NCBI GenBank assembly: GCA_002353285.1
Contig: DEJJ01000032.1
Location: 140,295 to 204,294, forward strand
Direction: 5' to 3'
DNA length: 64,000 nucleotides
DNA from: Porphyromonadaceae bacterium UBA2751
Lineage (GTDB): Bacteria > Bacteroidota > Bacteroidia > Bacteroidales > Muribaculaceae
The notes under the pieces were generated by a model. It was not told the origin of the DNA. It saw nothing but the letters and a program-made list of their open reading frames with translations, and did not search any database. Made by a program: the position numbers and the translations under genes. Numbering within the stretch: position 1 is the stretch's first letter; each line of letters begins with the position of its first letter. Shown here in pieces: positions 59,202 to 64,000 of the stretch.

Positions 59202-59286
59202 TGGTGCGCCTGATAGGACTCGAACCTACACAACTTGCGTTACTAGATCCTAAGTCTAGCGCGTCTACCAATTTCGCCACAGGCGC
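59202..59286 (-). tRNA. tRNA-Leu (anticodon UAG)
   Basis: 85 nt with CCA encoded. Acceptor stem GCGCCTG pairs with CAGGCGC; D-arm GGCGAAATTGGTAGACGC; anticodon stem-loop CTAGACTTAGGATCTAG with loop CTTAGGA and anticodon TAG; long variable arm as in tRNA-Leu; T-arm GTAGGTTCGAGTCCTAT. The 3' end is the insertion target of the element, and the gene stays intact after integration. Confidence 0.97.
59204..59217. other. attR of the integrated element
   Basis: The 14-bp core GTGCGCCTGATAGG within the acceptor and T-arm region of tRNA-Leu; matches 51600-51613. Confidence 0.88.
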
Positions 59287-59495
59287 TTGTGGCACATATT
59301 ACACTGTGCGGGTGCTAAATGCGGCTGCAAAGTTACTTATTTTTTTTGAAACGCAAAATATTTTTTATCATGAAACCCATTTTATTGATTGGATTGTGTA
59401 GTTTTTATTGCCTTGTTGCGTCTAATAAATGAAGAGAATCACTGATAAAGGAGTAAAAAAAAAGCAAAAATCTCTCTTTTCTCGGTATTTATGAC

Positions 59496-59504
59496 TACTT
59501 TTGC
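59496..59504 (+). promoter_or_regulatory. -7 element of the M13 peptidase gene
   Basis: TACTTTTGC, 57 bases before the ATG at 59562; the -33 is not clear. Confidence 0.6.
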
Positions 59505-59561
59505 AGTGATTTGCTTAAGATATAAAGAATTACTACTAATAACATTATAAAACAACAAATT

Positions 59562-61589
59562 ATGACAAAAATTAAAAAGATTGTGGTTCTTGCTGCTGCA
59601 TTGCTACCCATGATGAGCGTGAGCGCACAGAACGAGGGGCATGGTCTTAACCGTGCCGACATGGACTTGACTGTGAATCCTGGCGACGATTTCTACAACT
59701 ACGCCGGTGGTGGATGGATGAAGAATAATCCATTGAAACCTGAGTATTCGAGCTTCGGAGTCTTCAACGAACTTGCCGAGAAGAATCGCGACCAGCTCAA
59801 GGAACTCTTCGACAACCTTGCCAAGGAGAAGCACGCCAAAGGCAGTAACGGACAGAAGGTTACCGACCTGTATGCGCTCGCAATGGACAGCACTCGTCGC
59901 AATGCCGAGGGTTGCAAGCCACTGCAGCAAGACCTTGCCGACCTGCAGAGCTACAACCGCGCCACCTTGACCGAGTTCATTGCTTACCAGCACATGTTCC
60001 TGGGAAATCCCTTCTTCGGCATTGGCGTTGAGGCCGATCTTGCCAATAGCGCTATCAACACCATGTACTTGAGCGCTGGCACCATGAGCCTGCCAGACCG
60101 TGACTACTATCTCAAGACCGACGCCGATAGCAAAAAGATTCAGCAGAAGTATAATGAATACCTGGTAAAGATGTTTATGCTTGCTGGCTACAAGAAGAAA
60201 GATGCTCAGCGTGCTGCCAAGACAATCTACAACATTGAGTATAAGTTTGCCGAGGCCAGCCTCACTCGTGCTGAGCAGCGCGACATCTCCAAGCTCTACA
60301 ACGTGCGCACCATCGACCAGCTACAGGCCGACTATCCAGCCATCAACTGGGCTCGCTATTTCGAGCTCATGGGCGTTAAAAACGTGACCACTGTTATCCT
60401 TGAGCAACCCAAGGTTATGGCTGTTGCCAACGAGCTGATGAGCACTCTCAAGGACCAGGAAATTAAGGACTATGTGGCTGGAGGAATCATTACCAGCGCA
60501 TCGAGCTACCTCAGCGACGAGGTGGGTGAGACTGCATTCGACTTCTATGGCCGCACACTGAGCGGACAGAAGGAGCGCCAAGCGCGCTGGAAGCGCGCCA
60601 TGGGTGTGCCCAACGGCGTGATGGGCGAGGCAGTGGGACAGCTCTATGTCAACAAATACTTTGCTGGCGACAGCAAGGACAAGATGGTGAAGCTCATTGG
60701 CGACCTGCGTAAGGCTCTTGCTGAGCGCATCGCTGGACTTGACTGGATGAGCGACCAGACCAAGGTGAATGCCCTCGTAAAACTTAACTCATTCACCGTG
60801 AAAGTGGGCTACCCCGACAAGTGGAAAGACTACAGCAAGCTCACTATCGATCCAGCCAAGAGCCTTTACGACAACATGAAGGCTGCATCGCTGTGGAACA
60901 CAAGGCGCAATCTCGAGAAGTATGGCAAAGCCGTTGACCGCGAGGAGTGGGGCATGACACCACAGACCGTGAACGCCTACTACAACCCACTCAACAACGA
61001 AATCGTGTTCCCAGCAGCCATTCTGCAGGCTCCTTTCTTTGATCCTAAGGCCGACGATGCTACCAACTATGGCGCAATTGGCGTAGTGATTGGCCACGAG
61101 ATGACTCACGGTTTTGACGACCAAGGTCGCACATTTGACTATAAGGGCAATTACGCCGACTGGTGGACCCCCGAGGATGCCGAGCGCTTCAATGCCGCAG
61201 CCGAGAAGCTTGCAGCTCAATTCGACGCCATCGACCTGGGCAATGGCGAGCATGCCAACGGACACCTCACCCTCGGTGAGAACATCGCCGACCAGGGAGG
61301 TCTCCGCATTGCCTACGACGCCTTCATGAAGACCCCTCAAGCCAAGGCTGGAAAGAAGATTGACGGTTTCACTCCTGAGCAACGCTTCTACCTTAGCTAT
61401 GGTCGCATCTGGGCCGAGAACCGCACTCCTGAGGCAGCCTACCAGCTCACCAAGAGCGACCCTCACTCGCTTGGCGTGAACCGCGTGAATGCTACCCTGC
61501 GCAACATCGACACCTTCTTCAAAGCCTTCGACATCAAGCCTGGTGCCAAGATGTGGATGGACGAGAAAGACCGCACAATCATTTGGTAA
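59562..61589 (+). CDS. M13 (neprilysin/PepO-like) metallopeptidase
   Basis: 675 residues. Signal peptide (about 1-22, VVLAAALLPMMSVSAQ), then the helical N-terminal peptidase M13 domain (about 40-420; DLTVNPGDDFYNYAGGGWMK is the conserved start) and the catalytic domain (about 470-675). The zinc site is GVVIGHEMTHGFDDQGRTFD (HExxH near 510) with the third ligand in TLGENIADQGGLRIAYDAF (Glu near 572). The C-terminus has NRVNATLRNIDTFFKAFDIK. It cuts short peptides in the periplasm or outside. Single gene, closed by a terminator at 61644-61680. Confidence 0.96.
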   Translation: MTKIKKIVVLAAALLPMMSVSAQNEGHGLNRADMDLTVNPGDDFYNYAGGGWMKNNPLKPEYSSFGVFNELAEKNRDQLKELFDNLAKEKHAKGSNGQKVTDLYALAMDSTRRNAEGCKPLQQDLADLQSYNRATLTEFIAYQHMFLGNPFFGIGVEADLANSAINTMYLSAGTMSLPDRDYYLKTDADSKKIQQKYNEYLVKMFMLAGYKKKDAQRAAKTIYNIEYKFAEASLTRAEQRDISKLYNVRTIDQLQADYPAINWARYFELMGVKNVTTVILEQPKVMAVANELMSTLKDQEIKDYVAGGIITSASSYLSDEVGETAFDFYGRTLSGQKERQARWKRAMGVPNGVMGEAVGQLYVNKYFAGDSKDKMVKLIGDLRKALAERIAGLDWMSDQTKVNALVKLNSFTVKVGYPDKWKDYSKLTIDPAKSLYDNMKAASLWNTRRNLEKYGKAVDREEWGMTPQTVNAYYNPLNNEIVFPAAILQAPFFDPKADDATNYGAIGVVIGHEMTHGFDDQGRTFDYKGNYADWWTPEDAERFNAAAEKLAAQFDAIDLGNGEHANGHLTLGENIADQGGLRIAYDAFMKTPQAKAGKKIDGFTPEQRFYLSYGRIWAENRTPEAAYQLTKSDPHSLGVNRVNATLRNIDTFFKAFDIKPGAKMWMDEKDRTIIW

Positions 61590-61643
61590 TCAATTGTCAG
61601 ATGTGAGCATCTGCATTGAATTAATACTAAACTAATAATCAAG

Positions 61644-61680
61644 TCACCACTGCCCCACCCTGGCGGTGGTGATTTTTTTT
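61644..61680 (+). terminator. Terminator after the M13 peptidase gene
   Basis: TCACCAC-n-GCC (61644-61654) pairs with GGC-n-GTGGTGA (61662-61672), followed by eight T. Confidence 0.9.
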
Positions 61681-61808
61681 GAAAAAAATGTGACAGAGTG
61701 CAACATTTTGTGTAGCTCGTAGCATCTAATGCATGAAAACCATTAAATTTGAAGCGTGAATTCATGAGATCAACGTTTTTTGATAACATTAAAATAACAT
61801 CAATCGAT

Positions 61809-62909
61809 ATGAAACGAATCATTATTACCATGCTGGTGGCACTGCTAATGCTTGTCACCATCGAGGCAAAGCCAGTGAAGAAGGCTGGGCCTGCCAAAAA
61901 CAACACCGAGCAGGCTGTTGACAATGAGGCAGCCCTCAACAAGAATGCCAACGAGCAAGCTAGCGACGTGACGGGCGAAACTAACTCCGATGAGGCGCAA
62001 AGCTCATTGACTGTCACTGATGACGAGAACAATCATGTGGACATCACCAATGACAATGTCACCATCAAGCAAGACGATGGCACTACGGTGAAGATGAAAC
62101 TCAGCGACCTGAGCAAGTTTGTGAGCAAGCATCTCGACGACACACTCTTGAGCATCGACCACATGAACGGGATGAGCGAGACCAACGAGGCTACTGACAC
62201 CAGCGAACCACGCGAAGACTTTGCCGAAGCGAGTTACTCTAATCGCGAATTCATGAATCGTGGCATGGACCTTGCCGAGGACATTACACGAGGATTCTTA
62301 GTTGCAGTTGTGTTCATCGTGTTCTTCTCGCTTTTGTTCTACTACATGCACCGCCGCCGCAAGTACAAGACAGTCGACCGAGCCATCCAAGCTGGCTACC
62401 CGCTGCCCAACGAGTTCTTCAGTAAAAACTCTCAGCCAGCAGCCCCACAGCAGCCCACCACGGTCTATGTTAATCAATTCACTCCGCCAGCACCCGAGGC
62501 CAGCGCTCATCAGGCACCTAACCCCACTCCTGGCTACACCGCACCTGCCAGCAGCAATCCCCTTAACAACATTACCGACTGGGCGCCATTCAAGAGCGGT
62601 TTCGTTACCACAGCAGTGGGGCTGGGACTATTGTTCTTCTTCTGGATTGCAGGGATGGAAGCCATTGCAGCACTCATGCTCATTGTCATCTTCATTGGCC
62701 TGGGACGCCTCTTCATCACCTATCAAGAGCAGCAAAATGCCAAGAATTACTGGCAGCAACAGCAGTGGACACAGCAACCTCAACAACCACAGCAGCCCGA
62801 GCAACCACAGCATGAGTGGCAGCAGTGGAGCCAGCAGCAACAGGAAAACGTGCCTCCAATGCCCAACACCCCTCCCGAGTTTGACCAAAACAAACAACCT
62901 CTACCCTAG
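61809..62909 (+). CDS. DUF6249-like membrane protein upstream of a sigma factor
   Basis: 366 residues from ATG 61809, where the signal peptide begins (MKRIIITMLVALLMLVTIEA); a longer frame adds 20 residues without a signal-like start. An acidic periplasmic region (about 25-150), a transmembrane helix (about 160-182), the conserved YMHRRRKYKTVDRAIQAGYP and LPNEFF, a Pro/Ala-rich linker, two more helices (about 255-300), and a Gln/Pro-rich tail (QQQQWTQQPQQPQQPEQPQ). DUF6249-type proteins commonly precede an ECF sigma gene in Bacteroidota; a sensing or regulatory role is inferred. Confidence 0.78.
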   Translation: MKRIIITMLVALLMLVTIEAKPVKKAGPAKNNTEQAVDNEAALNKNANEQASDVTGETNSDEAQSSLTVTDDENNHVDITNDNVTIKQDDGTTVKMKLSDLSKFVSKHLDDTLLSIDHMNGMSETNEATDTSEPREDFAEASYSNREFMNRGMDLAEDITRGFLVAVVFIVFFSLLFYYMHRRRKYKTVDRAIQAGYPLPNEFFSKNSQPAAPQQPTTVYVNQFTPPAPEASAHQAPNPTPGYTAPASSNPLNNITDWAPFKSGFVTTAVGLGLLFFFWIAGMEAIAALMLIVIFIGLGRLFITYQEQQNAKNYWQQQQWTQQPQQPQQPEQPQHEWQQWSQQQQENVPPMPNTPPEFDQNKQPLP

Positions 62910-62911
62910 TT

Positions 62912-62958
62912 AAAAACCAACTAAAAACTAAAAACTAAATAACTAATAACTAAAAAAA
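62912..62958 (+). repeat. AACTAAA tandem repeat before the sigma factor gene
   Basis: About six AACTAAA/AACTAAT units with a period of 7-8, right between the two genes. The same heptamer precedes the CapA start at 3075-3110 in the same orientation. Confidence 0.85.
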
Positions 62959-62971
62959 CTAACATCCTCCC

Positions 62972-63499
62972 ATGCTCTCGCGTGTTGAAGAACTGAAGCT
63001 GATTTCCCGATGCGTGCTCGGCGACGACCGAGCCGCTTTCGGGGCACTTGTCGAGGCCTACCAGCCACGGCTCCGCCGCTTCTTCCTCAACCTCACTCTT
63101 GGCGATGAGTACTTGAGCGACGACCTGGCTCAGGACACGTTTGTCAAGGCGTTTATTGAGCTGCGCAGTTTCCGGGGCATGGCACGATTTGGCACATGGC
63201 TTTTCCGCATTGGCCTTAACGAGTTCTACTCACACAAGCGACGCGAACATCCCACCACAGGTCTCGACGGGGTCGACTCGCCCACATCCACACCCATCGC
63301 CTCAAGCGAGGCAGCGCTCGACGTGAAAGCGGCAATGGCACAGCTCAACGAGGTGGAGCGAACTGTGGTGACGCTGTTCTACCTCGAGGACATGCCACTA
63401 AAGCAGGTGGCAAAAGTGATGGACATGAAGGAAACCACCTTGCGGTCGCATCTGCATCGGGCACGTAGTAAAATGGAAACAATATTAAAGACTAATTAA
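62972..63499 (+). CDS. ECF-type RNA polymerase sigma factor
   Basis: 175 residues. Region 2 (about 10-85) has ISRCVLGDDRAAFGALVEAY, DYLSDDL-type EYLSDDLAQDTFVKAFIELR, FRGMARFGTWLFRIGLNEFY. Region 4 (about 115-170) has LNEVERTVVTLFYLEDMPLK, QVAKVMDMKETTLRSHLHRA. The conserved parts fit sigma-70 group 4. It follows the DUF6249-like gene and is followed two bases later by a small membrane protein, which may be its anti-sigma factor. Confidence 0.94.
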   Translation: MLSRVEELKLISRCVLGDDRAAFGALVEAYQPRLRRFFLNLTLGDEYLSDDLAQDTFVKAFIELRSFRGMARFGTWLFRIGLNEFYSHKRREHPTTGLDGVDSPTSTPIASSEAALDVKAAMAQLNEVERTVVTLFYLEDMPLKQVAKVMDMKETTLRSHLHRARSKMETILKTN

Positions 63500-63501
63500 T
63501 C

Positions 63502-63819
63502 ATGAGTAAACGAGACAAGAAAGATAAGGAACTTGGTGAACTCCTCAAGCAAGGGGCCTACGATGCTGAGCCCAATCAGTGGTTCACGCACCGTGTGCTG
63601 CACAAGCTGCCAGTCAAGAAGAACAACTCGGCACTGCATGCGGCATGGTTCTTCTATATCGCCGCAGCCCTGATTTGCCTGGGCTGCTGGGTGTGGTTGT
63701 TGTTCTTCAACGACACATCGGTAATCACCGTGCGCCACATCATCTACTTTGCCGCTACAGGAATGACAACTCTAATTCTCTTGTTTTCATCACTGGTGGC
63801 TCTGTTTCGCAATGAGTGA
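63502..63819 (+). CDS. Small membrane protein, possible anti-sigma partner
   Basis: 105 residues. The charged N-terminus (about 1-45, MSKRDKKDKELGELLKQGAY, PNQWFTHRVLHKLPVKKNN) is followed by two transmembrane helices (about 49-70 and 78-100). It lacks the zinc-binding HxxxCxxC of ZAS anti-sigma factors. The position directly after the ECF sigma gene and the cytosolic N-terminus suggest sigma control, but this is inference. Confidence 0.72.
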   Translation: MSKRDKKDKELGELLKQGAYDAEPNQWFTHRVLHKLPVKKNNSALHAAWFFYIAAALICLGCWVWLLFFNDTSVITVRHIIYFAATGMTTLILLFSSLVALFRNE

Positions 63820-63822
63820 GAA

Positions 63823-63855
63823 TTTGTAAAATTAGCAATTTCTTGCTAATTTTGC
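63823..63855 (+). promoter_or_regulatory. Promoter of the gene at the window end
   Basis: TTTG (63823-63826), 20 bases, TAATTTTGC (63847-63855); the ATG is 8 bases after the -7 box, so the leader is very short. Confidence 0.78.
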
Positions 63856-63862
63856 AGTCGAT

Positions 63863-64000
63863 ATGGATAACGCTCACATCACATCACAACTGCAACGGCT
63901 CGCGCTCGACATCAACAGCGCGAGCATCCAATTTATAATTTTTGGAAGCAACGACGACTGCAGCACTGGCACAATAGCACTCGACAGCAGCACCAACTAC
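63863..64000 (+). CDS. Start of an unidentified gene (cut by window edge)
   Basis: 46 codons are visible: MDNAHITSQLQRLALDINSA, SIQFIIFGSNDDCSTGT and so on. There is no signal peptide. It has its own consensus promoter. Too short to assign. Confidence 0.6.
   Translation, partial: MDNAHITSQLQRLALDINSASIQFIIFGSNDDCSTGTIALDSSTNY

Larger units (their letters stand above)
51600..59217. mobile_element. 7.6-kb integrative element in tRNA-Leu, no relaxase seen
   Basis: Bounded by 14-bp direct repeats (51600-51613 and 59204-59217), the right one inside the 3' end of tRNA-Leu(UAG). The tyrosine integrase gene is next to attL. Both ends carry paired AAGTCGGCAAAAA motifs. Between them are an HTH protein, a RepA-like ATPase, a Toprim/zinc-ribbon primase-like protein, six small or medium unrecognised proteins, a candidate small RNA and three GTTCAA arrays. 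Base composition and codon use are visibly more AT-rich than the flanking chromosome. I see no relaxase, coupling protein, phage structural gene, toxin-antitoxin pair or resistance gene. It may be a phage-satellite-like island, a plasmid-like integrative element moved in trans, or a decayed mobilisable element. Confidence 0.85.

Noticed and set aside
59038..59295. 85-codon frame on the minus strand across the tRNA gene
   Set aside because: It overlaps an intact tRNA-Leu and the att site; no protein family is recognisable.

Overview
The window looks like chromosomal DNA of a gut-type Bacteroidales bacterium (phylum Bacteroidota), probably Muribaculaceae- or Prevotellaceae-like; I cannot name a species. 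The evidence is the promoter style (TTTG, 19-20 bases, TAnnTTTGC) in front of many genes, the set of TonB-dependent receptors with carboxypeptidase-regulatory domains, a BACON/OB lipoprotein, a type IX-secretion-like C-terminus, a LytTR membrane regulator, the long form of urocanate hydratase, and a Bacteroidetes-type tyrosine integrase.

Layout. 1-3074: start of a TonB-dependent receptor (cut by the window edge), a thioredoxin-fold protein without CXXC, a small outer-membrane barrel and a CapA-type protein, all minus. 3182-5815: ffh, panD, panC (minus). 5996-10827: BACON/OB lipoprotein and Oar-like TonB receptor (minus), with a structured non-coding stretch upstream. 11540-15614: rnz, the SRP RNA gene, ruvC with a DUF4286 gene (minus), a secreted esterase and truA. 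15731-24864: GDPD-like phosphodiesterase, ROK kinase, second TonB receptor, a secreted SusE/F-like protein, GH20 hexosaminidase and LMW phosphatase (all minus). 25063-32265: Kef-type antiporter, a membrane protein with a Ser-Asp repeat tail, and a 1270-residue secreted dockerin protein. 32433-37210: folD-ftcD-hutU, ending in a clear terminator. 37284-43998: LytTR regulator divergent from a LiaF-like gene, a BamE-like lipoprotein, a CAT-like acetyltransferase, an outer-membrane receptor, a GNAT/zinc-ribbon/PNPOx fusion and the stump of an isochorismatase gene. 44053-47629: DUF3089 hydrolase, Fe-type alcohol dehydrogenase and ThrE-like exporter (minus). 47784-51076: hutH-hutI and a PepSY-like protein. 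51600-59217: an integrated mobile element. 59202-59286: tRNA-Leu(UAG). 59562-64000: M13 peptidase, DUF6249-like membrane protein, ECF sigma factor, small membrane protein and the start of another gene.

Pathways. Histidine degradation is complete but split: HutH and HutI at 47.8-50.5 kb, FtcD and HutU at 33.4-37.2 kb, with FolD heading the second group to take up the one-carbon unit. PanC and PanD give pantothenate. The SRP protein and SRP RNA are both present, 8 kb apart.

Most interesting. (1) The 7.6-kb element at 51600-59217 is bounded by a 14-bp direct repeat copied from the tRNA-Leu 3' end, has paired 13-bp motifs at both ends (likely integrase arm sites, one inside the integrase promoter), an integrase, an HTH protein, a RepA-like ATPase, a Toprim primase-like protein, six unrecognised proteins, a likely small RNA and three GTTCAA repeat arrays, but no relaxase, structural phage gene or known cargo. 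It could be a satellite-like element. (2) Spacers between several genes consist of degenerate tandem repeats of three kinds (RYAATGC, CTAG-core, AACTAAA) that occur in the same order and polarity relative to the coding strand at separate loci.
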